Positions 24,945 through 37,449 of a stretch of DNA of 64,000 nt are shown one piece after another. Origin of the DNA: Maylandia zebra (Eukaryota > Chordata > Actinopteri > Cichliformes > Cichlidae). Both the position numbers and the translations under genes were made by a program. The stretch is taken from positions 34,434,669-34,498,668 of the forward strand of contig NC_135175.1 of assembly GCF_041146795.1 (NCBI RefSeq). Direction: 5' to 3'. The first letter of the stretch is position 1, and each line of letters begins with the position of its first letter. The notes under the pieces were generated by a model. The model worked only from the letters and a program-made list of their open reading frames with translations, was not told where the DNA came from and made no database searches.

Positions 24945-27900
24945 TCATATATTTCCACATGCATTCTGTTCTGCTGCTCACAGTGAACAGGACAGAGTGT
25001 GCAGCTGCAGAAAGGATGACGAGTATTAAAATGAGCCAGTTGGCAGGAAAAGCTCAGAGTTTAAAGCTGCAAACAAATCTGAAAACAGACGTTTCAAAGC
25101 TTTCAAAGCAGAAATTTCTCCGAATACTAAACAAACACAAACATGATGTAAATGATATGAAATGCACTGCACCAAAAACCCTGTGAGACGTGATCTGAAA
25201 CAGTCTGAAAACACAGACTATGAAGCAACGTTACCAGGTTAAGGCAGCCGTGTTGAGCTTAAAGTCAGACTTTTAAGTGTTACAGAGGTGCTTTACCTCT
25301 CTAAATCACCATGGTAACTGATGATGTACATACTACCTGTTTGGGAGAAGATTATGTGTTTGAAGTTTTAGTTTAAAACAATCTTGAAGCACCACATTTT
25401 CCCCAAATCTTTGATTTACAGCAGAGAGTACACATTATACACTCAGAGGCCACTTCATGAGGTACACGTTGCCAGTACGAGGTTGAGCCCTGTTGTCCTG
25501 CTGAAAGTGACCTTTGGAAGATGGATACAGTGTAGCGATAAGAGGATGGACATGTTCAGCAACAATAGGTAGCATCATTTAAACACCACAGCCTAAGAGG
25601 CCCAAGCTGTTTCACCACCAGCAGTATGAACAGTTGACACGAAGCTTCATGTTGTTTAGGCCAAATGGTGACACTGAAGTCTTAATGTTGCAGAAGTCGC
25701 GACTCATCAGACCAGGAAACATGTTTCCAGGCTTCTGTTGTCCAGTCTTGGGGAGCCTGTGTGGACTGTAGCCTCAGGCTTCTCGTAGCTGACAGAAAGG
25801 ACACTCGTGTGGTTTGAGGTTGGACTAGCTGTTAGCTCAGAGATGCTCTTCTGCTACGGCTGTAACCAGTGTGTAACAAACCCACAGCAGGCCCGGGTGC
25901 ATCTTCATGCTTTGCAGCATGCTTTCTTCTTACAATATTCACACGGTTGCTGTAACAGCTGCCAGCCGTACACATCACCACCAACAACCACTAATGACAA
26001 CAGCACAGGTGTGATTGCAGATCAGCGCAGGTGCGTCCATCTCACCTGCAGCAGCATCGCAGACCACGCCTCGCCACACAGTGCTTATTTGAGTTACTGA
26101 TCTCTTGAAGCTTTTCTCCTCCGACGTCTGACCTCAGCGAGGCACGTTTCGCCCAGAGAACTGCTGCTCACTGGATATTTTCTTTTTCGGTGGGAAAATC
26201 CCAGCAGATCCTGAAATATTCCGACCGTCCCGTCTGGCACCAACAACCTCGCCACATTCAGAGTCACTTAAATCACCTTTTGTTCCACATGCTCAGCTTT
26301 AACTTCATCCCGTCGTCTCGACCGTGTCTACATGCCTACATGCATAGAGACGCTGCCCTGTGATTGGCTGACTGTGTATAGCTGCATGCATGTAGCTAGT
26401 ACCTGACTCCCATCACTAAGTTGAGCAATGCATATGTTTGTGTTTCATTGTCACTGACATTTGCAGGTCAGAAATATACAAATATATCTGTTTTCATCCT
26501 TGAGCTGAGCACTGCTGCAACTGCAGTTACTAAGAACATAGTGCTGTGCAGCCGCCATGGTAGAGATAAGTCAACAACAAGATAAATGAATTCACAGCTT
26601 TAATGATTTCATGTCTTATTTGCATTATCAGTGTTCCACATACTGAATCTTTGTGTCTGCTCTGATCATGTCTCTGATGGCAGACGGTGGTGCTCAGCTA
26701 AAGAAGAGTCAGACTGAGCCTGAGCGACAGAAACAAAGTAAACTCTGTTTCTCAATAAAGAACGGTCCCCAGATATTATGAGTGTTCATGTATAGAAAGA
26801 GCAAAGCGGCTTGATTGTGACTGATGAGCTCAAAACTACACATCTGTGAAAACCATCAAATTGTCATTATTGACATCATTTGATTATTTGCACAGAAACC
26901 TATTTTAGACTAAAGGTTATTTATCTGTTCATAAAAGTTCTTTTAACGGTGAAATATTAAACCATGGTTAATCTCACAAATCATTTCCATCATCTAGATC
27001 TGCCACCTGGATTTAAACACTTAAATGTGTTGTAAAAAAGTCTGTTTAACATTGAAAAACACTGAATATGAAGCATCTGCCTCGCAGTTGTATTAATCCA
27101 CCGCAGAAAATAGTCCCCAGCAAAATTCACAGTTTTCTTGTGTGAGGGTTCAAATCTGATGTTGATCCGTTTGAAAAAGTAACCTTTATGTTTATGGGTG
27201 TTTTATCAGGTCATTAAAAGGAAGCAAAGGCCAAGAAGATGCTTCAGTTATGTCTCACACAAACATCTGTGCTTGTCCTGCTCTCCTCTGTTCATCTCCT
27301 CCTTCACCTGTTTCCTCCTTTTTCTCCTGCAGCTAATTCTTACATCTGCTATGCGGCCGCCCCAGCCGTGCTCCTCCTCTTCCTCCTCCTCTGTTTCCAC
27401 TTCTCCTCCTTCCTCTAACCCCGCCTCGGCTCAGGTGAGCAGCCGAGCAAATGTCTTTATATGCACGTGAATGCATCTTTTGAACTGACCTTAGACGGTA
27501 AATGCAAAAAGCTGACTTCTTTACACAGTCGTCTGAAACACGCGAAGCTCAGCAAGCACAGCGAGCGAGCTGCTTTTTTCAGTAACTTTCAGTCATTTAA
27601 TGAAATGCAAATTTGGCATTTTTAGCATGTTTAGTCTCCGTAACTACAAAAGACGCACACGTGAAGAACACATTCAAGCTGTGGTAAAAACTGCCCTGAG
27701 TCCCTTTTACACCCCGTCCCAGTGCTGCGATCTAAAAGCAGAATCTGGTTTCTTTGAGCAGCCGTGCGCATGCGTGTCCCGGCTCTGAGACCTGGATGTT
27801 TGATCTGTTTTCTGATCGTTCGCTGGAGAAATGAAAGGGTTATGTCAGCGTGTGGGATGCGTGCCAGCTCAACAAAGTCTGGTATATGAGAGATAGCCAG

Positions 27901-30900
27901 GCTCAACTACTACCCATAATTCCTTCTGGGTGAAACACACTCCTCTCATACGTTGACTGTAACAGACGGCTGTGACTGGGATCAGGATCAGTGGACGATC
28001 TCTCCACAGTTGGTCCTCAGACCCACATCAATAGGAAATGTGATCTTGTTTTTCTGTTTTTGTATTTCTTATTTTCACCTTACGAAAATGTCCGACGTTT
28101 AAGACTAAATCTGCTTCAGAGAGCTTTTTTCCTGCTGCCTGTAACATACCCGCCCTCGCTGGTAACAGTTGCTAAGCTGTGACTGGATAGCCAACGCCTT
28201 CGTGGGATCTAACTGAACATCTTTGTGTCCCTTCCAGCTCCAGAGTCTCACCTTGAGGCCTCCTCCCCCCGGGACTCTCGCCATCCCTCCTTCCCTACGC
28301 CTCAAGCCCAACGCCACGGCCCCGCCTCCCCTCTCTCGACCTCAAGTCCCCCTCTTCCCGATTCTCAAGCCGCGACCTCAGTCCAGCATCACAGCAACGG
28401 AGTGTCCAACCACGCCCAGCCGACACCTCGCCGTGCCGCCTCCAAGTAGGTCCCTGAAGGGTGTGATGAGGCCGGATGAGTACGCTCCTCCATGTGAGGG
28501 TCTTACATAGTGACTAATATATTATCATAAATTATTATAATTCTGCACTTTCAGTCAGCTGATGTTTTATTTATATTTGATCCTGTTTGAGTTTATTGGT
28601 GGATCCAGCTCTCACCCTGACAGTGACTAACCGGGGGGACTGGAGGGAGGTGTGGTTCAGAGTTTCAAAATAAAAGCCATCAGTGGAAGACCAGTATGCT
28701 TTCAAAATGATAACAGTTGCTTCAAGGCCCTTTATATTGTAAGGTAGAGACCCTACAATAATACAGAGAAGCCTGAGCAATGAGACAAATCCCTGTAGGC
28801 GAGCACTTGGTGAGAAGGAAACCCCTCTTAACAGGAAGAAACCTCAGGACCGGGCAGCCATCTGCTGCAACGGGTTTGAGGTGAAGAAAGGATAAAAGAC
28901 ACAAAATAAAAGCCTCAAATGACATATTGGATGTTATCAACACTCTGAACCTTTCAAAATAAAAGCCTGCAGTTTAAAGCCGTCTGCATCTCTCTGCAGC
29001 TGTTCTGGCAGCAAGCCACAGTCTGGTGTTAGCAACAATCACACTTGTGGTGTGAGATTGCATGTTTAGTTTTCTTTTCTACAAGCAGTGAGTAAACTAA
29101 AAAAAATTGTTTCAAAATGAGCGTTTTATACTTTCAATCATTTTTTGTCTTCAGTTTTTAAAGAATTACATTTTTTAAATAGATATTTTTCTTTTTTCAC
29201 TATTTTAATTTTGGTTACTTTTAAAACAAGAAAGGACAAACTTACTGCTTTTAGCTGTTCAGAGCCGTCTTTAGCTGCACTGCTGTGGTCCTGTGTACCG
29301 TTTCATTTCAGTGACTTATGAACCAAATAATTCCTCTCTATTACCCGGAGACGTCAGAGCTTCGGTTTACCCTCACAGAACACAACAAGTCAGTTTTCAG
29401 CATGTTTGCCGTCATTGTCTGCAGCTGAACTCATAAATCACTGGAAGAAAACTGCACTGTGCTGCAGAACAAAGTAAATTGAATCATGGGTCTTGATATA
29501 TTTTGCAGCCTTGAGAGATGAAAATTAGAAAACAAAAACATAATAAAATTTGCATTTGATCATCTAAATAATTCAGAGTTTTTGGAGCCACTGAAAGGAA
29601 ATGTTTAAATCTTAATGTGAGAAAGTTTTTCAGCCAACACCCTGAATCCTGCAGCCTGCTGTGCATCAGCAGATTACAGTGAAGCACATGAGAATTAAAC
29701 AACATGCACGAGTGGCAGTCTGTCATTTATCAGATCATTATTAGTCATATCCATCCCTCATAGTTTAATGGTTTCCTCTTCATGCTCGTCTCCCACAGCT
29801 CTCTATTCTCCGGTTCGAGCCGTCCCTCTGAGACCCAGACTTCACTCTCCTAACGGTCACAGAGCGGCGTCACCTCGACAGACCTCGGCCCTCCAACCAA
29901 TCGCTGCTGCTCCCTCCAGCCAGGCGTCTTCCATCAGCCGGCCGCTGGCGGGACTGAAGAGCTGTCCGTTAACTCACAGCCCGGTATCTGTCTCCAGCGC
30001 TCTGTCAGCTGTGCCGCATTTTGAGCGCTCGTTGTCTGCAGCGAAGCAGCTTCAGATCATCGCCCTCTCTTCGGGTCGCCAGCCACAGCCGGGAACGTAC
30101 ACGCATGCTTCGGTGCAGCCGCCGCCTCCAGCGGCAGAGTCGCCTGAGGTTTCCGCCCAATCAAAGAGGACTTTGAGCACTGAAGACGTCCTTCCTCCTC
30201 CTCCTCCTCCTCCTTTAAACCCCTCGTTGCCAAAAACCACCTCTCCTCTGCCCTCACCTCCATCCCTTCTGAGTCCAGCCTCTCCACAGAGTCAAGCTGA
30301 GCCCCAGCCGCAAAATCTGACCCAGAAGGTGGAGGTAAAGGAGGCTGAAGAGCAGAGAAAGAGAGCTGCAGCTGTGAGACAGGAAGACAAAGATGAGGAA
30401 AGCATTGCTAAAGACCTGAGAGTGGAGAAAGATGACCAAAGAGAGAAGGTGAAGGAGGAGGAGCCCAGTGAGGAGCAAATCAACCAGGAGGTGCAGGAAG
30501 TTAGCCGAGAGGAAGATCAAATGGAAGTGACAGAAGAAGGCCAAAGTGAGAGAGAGAGGAGAGAGGAAGGCAAGGACAAGAAGATGGAGGAGGAAGAGGA
30601 AGGAGAGACTCCAATGGACCAGTCTGAGAACCAGACGGCACAGCTTCCCCATCAGTACCACAACACGGACCCTATCCCGGAGCCTGATCCTGTTAAAGAC
30701 TCCACTGTGGACTCAAAACCCATCACGGGTCTCATTTCAACTCCACTTCCAGTCCAAACTCCAGCACCAGTCCCGGTACCAGAGCCAGCTCCAGCCCCCG
30801 AAGCCTCTGCCCAGAGTCAGAGGCTGCCAGAGCCTCAGAAAGACCTTCAGCCCGTCAGCCAGGAGGACTTCTGTGAGAACATGTCGACCCAGTCCGACAA

Positions 30901-33900
30901 TCAGTCAGGTACCGTGAACAGCTCAGACGCAGCAACACTTAGTGCTCATATCTGTGTGTTTACACGAGGCTTTGCATTAAAGCGTTTTCCACAGCTTCAT
31001 CTGTCCGAGCTGTGCTCCCTTAAAGGGTCCACATGATTAGTTGTTATTGCTCCGCTCGTCCTGGAGAAGCACACATGGTCGTGCACAGTGTGCAGCCAGC
31101 AGCAGCTTCTGATGCTTCAGGCTACAAAGCAATTGAGCTGTTGAGCAAACTGTCTTCACGGGACGTCTGGTGCAGTAAAGGCTCGCTGCTACCTGCTGCT
31201 CACTGGTGAACTTTAGTGTCCTGCTTTGTTTTCGGCTGTAACTTCATGCAATCAATACTTTTTTCAAAACATGTTCCTTTTAATTTTCAGTCAACTCTTT
31301 TTTCTTTCTCTGCTCCTCACAGCGCTGTCCAGCCTCTCCTCTCAGTCTCCCCCCTCCTCACCCATCACCACTCCTTCGGCAGAAAACCCTCCTCCTCTCC
31401 TCCCGGCGCACACCGCCCTCCCGACTGACCTCAGCCTACCGCAGCATGAGCCAGCGAAGGTGGACAAAGCAGGTGGCGAGCAGCAGCCCCCCACGGAAAC
31501 TGAGGCAGAGCCTCTCGGACAATTGGAGGACGAGTCAGAGAGCTTCAGCCAATCACTGAGCAGCCCCTGGGAGCCAAGGCCGTGGCCTGAGGGACGGCAG
31601 GTTCTCACCCACCTGGTGGAGGGATTTGTCATCCAGGAGGGGCTCCAACCGTTTCCTGTAAGGAGACGTTTGTTTTACATCACAAAGGCAGAAAAAATGA
31701 AGTTAGAATTTTAGGTTTTGATGCTTTTAGTGTGAAATAAGTTGGTGTTTAATCTCCTCAGGCTTATTTAAGCATTTCCTAAATAAATTGTGGCTCAGCT
31801 GACAGTTCAATCTGGGTTTTACAGTTTATCACCTTTTCTTGGGTTTCCCTTTCTTAGAGACGGCAAATATTAAAATTTTGTTACTAAAAGGGGAAAAAAC
31901 TCAAAGCCTTTCTCGTGTATGAACGTAGAATAAGTTCTGGGTGGATGTAAACGGATTCCCTCCTTACTGCGATTACCTTTTCAGCCACAGGCGGTGCATT
32001 TATACTCACCTTATTTCTGTGGTCCAGGTGAACCGCTCATCCCTGCTGGTTCCAGTGCAGGTGCCCAAACCGCAGGAAGTGAATGGGACCAATGGGAAAG
32101 CGGCGCTGCCTGTAACGGAAACGATAAAACAAACTGAGCACTCCACAGACTCGGACGAAGAGGAAGGAGGAGACACGGACGACCCTGGGAGCAGTAAGGA
32201 GCAGTTTAACTTTTAAACTTCACATCTGCTCGTTTATCTGCTCTGAAGTCTCGATGCATGAAAGTACTGTTGGTAAGAGCTGCAGAATAGACCAGCCGCA
32301 CCCACGTCATACTGTCACCAAATCAACAACAAAGATTCATCCCAGAAAACTCAAAACAGAAGCAGGTGACGCATTTTCCCTGCAGCTGTGAGACTTTAAA
32401 TGAGAGCAGAGCTTAAAATGGACCTGATTGAATCAAGAATAAAAACATAATTCTTGCAGTTTTTATATAAGATTAGTAAGTTTAATATTAAAGGAAAATC
32501 AATTAGGCTTAAAGAAAATATATAAAAAGGGTTTCTCGTGGCTGCACACCAAACAAGGACAAAGTCTTTGCATGTTCTCTAAAAACGGTGAGAGATCTTC
32601 TATTTCTTGTCTTGACGCAGCGATTGGTCCGCAGGCTCTAACAGTGAACCAAACCGGAGTTCCTGCATTGTGGCACAGCCTCTGCCCACCACTGTAAACC
32701 TGTCCCGTCATGTTCTGCACCTGCAGCACTGGGGCTCATTCAACACATGAACAGGCTAAACACTAAATACAAGCTGAGAGCAGCCCTGGGACTGTGCAGT
32801 GAAAGTGTGTGTGAGACGTCTAAGAAGTCAACCACTTTTAATACCCTGAAAACTCGGCGGTAAACCTGACGTTTACCCCACACATGCCCGAATCCTGCTC
32901 TGCTCACGTCTGTCACTCTGCTGCTGATGTGGTAAATGTGGGAGCTGTTAGTCTTCTAAACTAGCAGTGGGAACCATGTTAGACTCTGTGTTTCTCAGCT
33001 TCACCTCCACTGTGTCCCTCTCACAGGGTCGGGCCACAGAGACCGAACGGTGCTGCACTGCCAGTTCTGCGGGAAGAGGGGCCACGCACACAACTTCATG
33101 CGCTCCAAACGCTTCTGCTCCACTTCCTGTGCACGCGGGTAAGGCCTCGCTTCATTGGCTTAAGCGCTAAAGAGGGCAGCTGTGATGTCACGGGACCTTT
33201 ACACAGCGTAGGGGTGCTGCTGTCGCAGCAGCAGCGTGACAGGATGTGGTGTGTGTGGCCTGCGTGGAGGCGCGCAGGTGTCAGATGCAGATACGAGTGT
33301 GAATGAAAGCAGCAGAACGAGGAAACATCACCACGTGTCTCTGTGCTTCTCCCCTTCCTCCTCCCCCCTCAGGTTTAACGTTCGACTGACGAAGCGTCTG
33401 CGAGCTCTCAGCGCAGGAAGCCGGTCAGAGAAGCCTCGTCCTGCCCTCAACCGGGCGGAGTCAGTCCCTGGGAAACCCCTGCTGCTGCGGCTGGTAGGGA
33501 CGCTGAACTCGCCAACAGCTTAAAAACAGCAAACAGAGAAGTGCTGAGATGTTTTAAAGAGCCACACTCTGAAAATGAAGTTAGAGCTCCTGAAGTCCTC
33601 CACGAGCCGAATGTGACCGTACACATGCACCGGCTGTATTACAGGAGGCTGATTTTCCAAATATTAAACACATTTTTATGCTTTTATTGATCTTTGTGAT
33701 GTTTATTTGATGGGTTACGTTCCTACAAAAACGCCACTCTGCGTTTGTAGCTTCATATCTTTTGTAAACTTTTTAAATTTCGTCCCAGAAAAACTAAAAA
33801 ACACTGAAACTAAACTGAAACAAACACATGAATTAAAAATACTTAGTAGTGTAAAACTACATTAGCTCAGTTAGTCGTGTGCAGTGGATTTTAGACTTGG

Positions 33901-36522
33901 TCTTATGAAATGAGCCATTTGAAGCCATCTGTGGTTCAGTGACAGCCGACGGCCTTTAGAGGGCAGCAGAGAGCCGAGAAATCAGGAAGCTCCACCGACA
34001 GACAGAAAACAGACGCTCAGTTTTAAGTTCTATGCAGCCAGCAGCCACTTTATTCAGTGACACCTTCCTTGTACTGAGTTGGAACTGCGTTTGAGTCGAG
34101 AACTTTCTCATAACTCACAGATTCCTCTGAGGTGTTCGTCCATGTCGACATGATAGCATCACACAGTTTCTACATATTTATCGCTCCACCACATCCCACG
34201 TGTTCTCTGCTGGAGTGAGAGCTGGTGACTGTGGAGTCATATACAAGTAAATGGCCTGTATTTATATAGCGCTTTACTAGTCCCTAAGGACCCCAAAGCG
34301 CTTTACATATCCAGTCATCCACCCATTCACACACACATTCACACACTGATGATGGCAGCTACATTGTAGCCACAGCCACCCTGGGGCGCACTGACAGAGG
34401 GCACAACGACCGAGACTGTCCAAGCCGGGGCTCGAACCAGCAACCTTCCGATTACAAGGCGAACTCCCAACTCTTGAGCCACGATCGCCCAGTAACCAGT
34501 TTGAGATGATTGAGGTGGAGTGTGGGGTTTAAATGATGCTGCGCTGGTGCTGCAGGGCCCCACACTATCACCCCAGCAGCCCCTGAACTGCTGATATCAG
34601 GCAGGACGTTTCCTGGCTTTTACATTTCTTACACGCTTTGTTTCCTTTCAGCCTCGTGATCTGTGGAGCGCCGGTCAGCGGGAGAAAGATGGAAAAGAAA
34701 AAGCGGCGGCGGCAGAAGAGGACGAAGATGAAGACGATATGGTGGGAGGTGGAGGCAGGGAGGAGGAAGACGATGACGGAGGAGAGGAAGATCCCGCTGT
34801 CGCCATGACGGCTAGGATGGAGCGTCGGGCGGCTCGGAGAGCGAGGAGGGCGTCGGCGCCGGCCGTGACCACTTCCACGCCTACCACCACGTTTAAGCCA
34901 GCCCCCTCGCAGTGGAGTGTGGAGGAAGTCACCGCCTTCATCCACACGCTGCCAGGTAAACATGAGCCGATGCCCCACACGTAGAGCTTCTCCCGGGACC
35001 TTTAACTCAGAACCGTCGGTTTGATTTACGCCACACTCCGTGTCTTAATTGTCAGCAGGCGACGGAGGCGCGCTCACAGCTTCTTCGTATCCCCCAAGTC
35101 CCATTAAAGGTTTCGCAAAATGCTGAAATTAACTGCTGAGTGAAGTAATGTGAAGAATACTTCCAACCACACACCGTCAGACTCAGCGAGACTGCTGTGA
35201 AACATCTGGGAGAGAAACTGAACCTCTGTTTCACATGAGACAGATGATTCTGTAGTAAACACTGTTAGCTGCCTTTAATATTCATCACTGTCACTTTATT
35301 TCTAAGAGAAGATCAGCTGTGGATCTTAGAGTTATGCAGATCTCTTCTGGTCGAAACATTATCCCGATTAGTTTCTGTTAGAAATAAAGTGGATAAACTG
35401 ATTGTTGGCTAACGATCCTGGATGAACAGTGTGAAACATGTTACTGTAACAAACCAAATCTTTGTTTGTTGGGTCGTTTGTCCACAAACTCCTCCCACAC
35501 GATCAGGATTTGAGGAACCAAACAAGGGCTCAGGTAGAACTTGGGCTGCTGAAGGTTCTTATCAGAACCTGCATCACATTATTTCATCATGTGGCCTAAA
35601 AACCACCAACCAATCATTTAGTTGTCGAGTTTATGAACCTTTAAAAAAATGTGTTCACAGGAAAGCCACCAAAATCTAATTTGAAATGGTGTCTTTATTT
35701 TTTTATTAGCCACAAAAAGTCATACAAACACATCACGTGTTCCCACTTCTTTAGTTAAATCTACAAAATAATCCCAAAGTTGACACGTTTGAATGCATTA
35801 AATAGCTTTTCTGCACAAACAAAGTGATATTAGCCAAAATTAGCATATCTCAGCACAGTGTGCAGTGTGTCTTTAAAGGATTTGAACACAGTCAAGTACC
35901 ATCAGTACCATGTAATACCTAATCCTAGTCCTAGATGTCGTTGTTACAGCTATCCTCGCGTAGCATGGACAATAAACAAGGAAGCTGTGGATGACATGAG
36001 TGCATCAGGGGTGTGCTTCATCAAGAGGATGATAAGAATATTGTACACCAAAATACTGATGAATGAAAACACCAAAAGCTCTTAATATAAAAACAGCAGA
36101 GCAGTGACTTGTGACAGAAGGACAGCAGCAACAGTGAAAGGGGAAAACTGCAGTTCCTCTAATGTCCACTCGAGGCTCCAAAACAGAGTCAATCCCCACA
36201 GACTAAACTTTGCAGGAGTTTGGAGGTGTTTTTATTAAAAGTCAAGAGTTTAGATCGTTATACGTGACTAAAGTCAGGGCCATGGCTACTTTCTGTGTGA
36301 CTGAACAGAATCATTTGCTCAGTCAGACACCGTCAGTGTTTTTAAACTCTCCGCGTTGCTGTTTCAGGCTGCAGTGACGTAGCGGAGGCTTTCCGGGTGC
36401 AGGAGATCGACGGCCAGGCTCTGCTGCTGCTCACCGAGGACCATCTGATGACCAGCATGAACATAAAACTGGGACCTGCTCTGAAGATCTGCGCTCACAT
36501 CAACGCACTGAAAAACCAATGA
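21713..36522 (+). CDS. phc3: Polyhomeotic homologue 3, PRC1 subunit
   Basis: Eleven coding exons: 21713-22318, 24738-24890, 27333-27434, 28238-28445, 29799-30908, 31323-31657, 32028-32193, 33027-33138, 33373-33493, 34652-34955, 36368-36522. All have GT-AG junctions and consistent phases, and total 3372 nt (1123 aa; human PHC3 is about 980). Visible parts: a Pro/Ser/Thr-rich start (aa 1-202); the LLxxx...LRAQMLI junction typical of PHC2/3 (exons 2 and 3); LQSLTLR (exon 4); a large charged exon 5; the HD1-type motif [15 protein letters not shown] (aa ~823-838); the FCS zinc finger (aa ~897-930); and a SAM domain (aa ~1056-1121) with [10 protein letters not shown] and [13 protein letters not shown] proteins are PRC1 subunits that polymerise through SAM in the nucleus. 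I call it phc3, not phc1 or phc2, from its place beside cldn11 and slc7a14. The usual Gln-rich QALxR block is not found between exons 1 and 2. Confidence 0.92.
22330..24735. other. phc3 intron 1 (coding), with an unclassified relic
   Basis: I searched for the conserved PHC Gln-rich exon here and did not find it. Between 23660 and 24180 the minus strand has a 191-codon open stretch with wording I have seen repeated in fish genomes, without start context or splice sites. I treat it as an unclassified transposon-like relic. Confidence 0.4.
24895..24942. repeat. (CA)n abutting a phc3 donor site
   Basis: About 24 CA units start four bases after the GT of the phc3 exon 2 donor (24890/24891), so the donor reads GTAAACACACAC. 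Confidence 0.95.
25439..26410 (-). mobile_element. decayed Tc1-like transposon
   Basis: It starts at 'acactcagaggccacttcatgaggtacac' and ends near 'tgtgattggctg'. In between come many ordered blocks of the same family as the copies at 2.2 and 16.8 kb ('cagaccaggaaacatgtttcc', 'gtctggcaccaacaacc'). A block at about 25870-26095 does not fit and may be a later insertion. The frame is broken repeatedly. Confidence 0.7.
28720..28905 (+). repeat. dispersed fish repeat, copy 1
   Basis: Wording 'ccctttatattgtaaggtagagaccctac' to 'aacaggaagaaacctc' matches a repeat I know to be frequent in percomorph genomes. A related copy is at 53726-53880 inside slc7a14. Class unknown to me. Confidence 0.55.
29799..30908 (+). 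CDS. phc3: phc3 large charged exon
   Basis: 370 codons. The first half is Pro/Ser/Ala-rich. The second (about 30330-30630) is dominated by Glu, Lys, Arg and Asp (for example [18 protein letters not shown]), a probable charged helix or disordered acidic segment. It is followed by a Pro-Val-rich repeat ([18 protein letters not shown]). Human PHC3 has Gln/Pro-rich sequence at this place, so the acidic tract looks lineage-specific. Joins in phase to 28445 and 31323. Confidence 0.9.
33027..33138 (+). CDS. phc3: phc3 FCS zinc-finger exon
   Basis: Encodes the FCS finger: [20 protein letters not shown] followed by STSC, four cysteines in CX2C...CX3C spacing, continuing into [10 protein letters not shown] in the next exon (33373-33493). 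FCS fingers of PHC proteins bind RNA weakly. All zinc ligands are present. Confidence 0.93.
34035..34530 (-). mobile_element. Tc1-like relic interrupted by a SINE
   Basis: Left part 34035-34245 and right part from 34491 ('aaccagtttgagatgatt') are consecutive pieces of the same fish Tc1-like family on the minus strand. The 240-bp SINE sits between them, flanked by AGTAA. The relic was therefore in place before the SINE arrived. It lies in a phc3 intron. Confidence 0.7.
34251..34490 (-). mobile_element. complete tRNA-derived SINE with 5-bp target duplication
   Basis: Read on the minus strand it opens with a tRNA-like head, GGGCGATCGTGGCTCAAGAG (A box) and GGTTCGAGCCC (B box). It ends with the tail 'gtaaagcgctttggggtcc' ... 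'tatataaatacaggccat'. AGTAA flanks both sides (34246-34250 and 34491-34495). The tail is shared with the truncated copy near 47.2 kb. Both promoter boxes look good, so the copy is fairly young. Confidence 0.85.
34652..36522 (+). CDS. phc3: phc3 SAM-domain exons
   Basis: Exons 34652-34955 and 36368-36522 split the SAM domain after [15 protein letters not shown]. The second half reads [20 protein letters not shown], then [20 protein letters not shown], ending INALKNQ-stop. It is a complete SAM of usual length. The first exon also holds an acidic run ([18 protein letters not shown]) and an Arg/Ala-rich run ([12 protein letters not shown]) ahead of SAM. Confidence 0.93.
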
Positions 36523-36591
36523 GAGACAAAGAAAAAGAGAAACAACGTGAGAAAAAGAGAAAGCGTTTAAAAAGGAAGAGGGAAAAAAGGC

Positions 36592-36597
36592 AATAAA
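36592..36597 (+). terminator. phc3: candidate phc3 polyadenylation signal
   Basis: AATAAA 70 bp after the phc3 stop; a second AATAAA at 37163-37168 would give a 3' UTR of about 650 bp. Which is used cannot be told. Confidence 0.4.
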
Positions 36598-37376
36598 GAC
36601 GCGAGGAAACGAGAGAAGTCGGCGGAAGTCAAAAGCTGACACCAAGGATGACAGAGCAAAGTCACAAAAAGAGATTTGTGGGAATTTATAATTCATGAGA
36701 TTATAAATCTAGGCGTGGCCTTAGCAGATGGGAGCTGGAGGGGAGTGCGGGAGCATGACGACACCAGAGTCCATGAGAAGTCTCACCAGTTTTGGGCCCT
36801 CCGACTGTAGCAGGAGACGGGGGGGTTTTGTAACTTTGTGTATATTTTACATGCCGCTGGAGAGTGTACATTTGAAGCTATTTGATGAAGGATTTTGAAC
36901 ATTTAATATATAAAATTTGTCTATTTAGTTTTTTTAGAACGTGACGTCAGCAACAAATCTATCCAGTAGCTAAACATAACCCGTGTGTGTAAAAGGAAAA
37001 AACAATAATGCGTAGACTTTGTAAGTGATTAATGAAAGTTTAATGTTTTATATCACTATATTCTGGACAAAGACATGTCTGTGTATTAAAAAAGTCACTA
37101 TCAGGGTAGAGGCTGGTGTCTTCAATCGTCACATTTTTATGGTATCCTGCTTGAAATTATTTAATAAATGAATAATTGATCATCAAACGATTTATTTATC
37201 TTGTTTTAAATTAATTCCCAAGTAAAAGACCTTTTACTAGCCCAGTGAAAGCGGGCTTTCTAACAAAAATGTGACTTCAGACACGTGGAGCAGATGTTCC
37301 ACTGAGGAGCAAACGTCGGGCCGCCTCCTGGTTTCATGGATGCATAAAATGCTAAAGTTAAAGTTGGCACAGTTTC

Positions 37377-37445
37377 ACAGTGTAGTGGTTATCAGACCCA
37401 CTTTGTCGGGGTGTGGAGCGATTGAGAGGTTCTGGGATCCCCCGT
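37377..37445 (+). mobile_element. possible tRNA-Val-like SINE head, decayed
   Basis: 'cagtgtagtggttatca' resembles the A-box region of tRNA-Val and 'gaggttctgggatcccc' a poor B box at about the right distance. No clear tail was seen. Tentative. Confidence 0.3.
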
Positions 37446-37449
37446 AGTG

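Noticed and set aside
30254-30661. Leu-rich minus-strand frame resembling a membrane protein
   Set aside because: Complement of the Glu/Lys-rich phc3 exon 5; an artefact of base composition.
21713-36522. Assignment as phc1 or phc2
   Set aside because: SAM and FCS parts alone do not separate the paralogues well, but neighbours cldn11, slc7a14 and rpl22l1 are those of PHC3.
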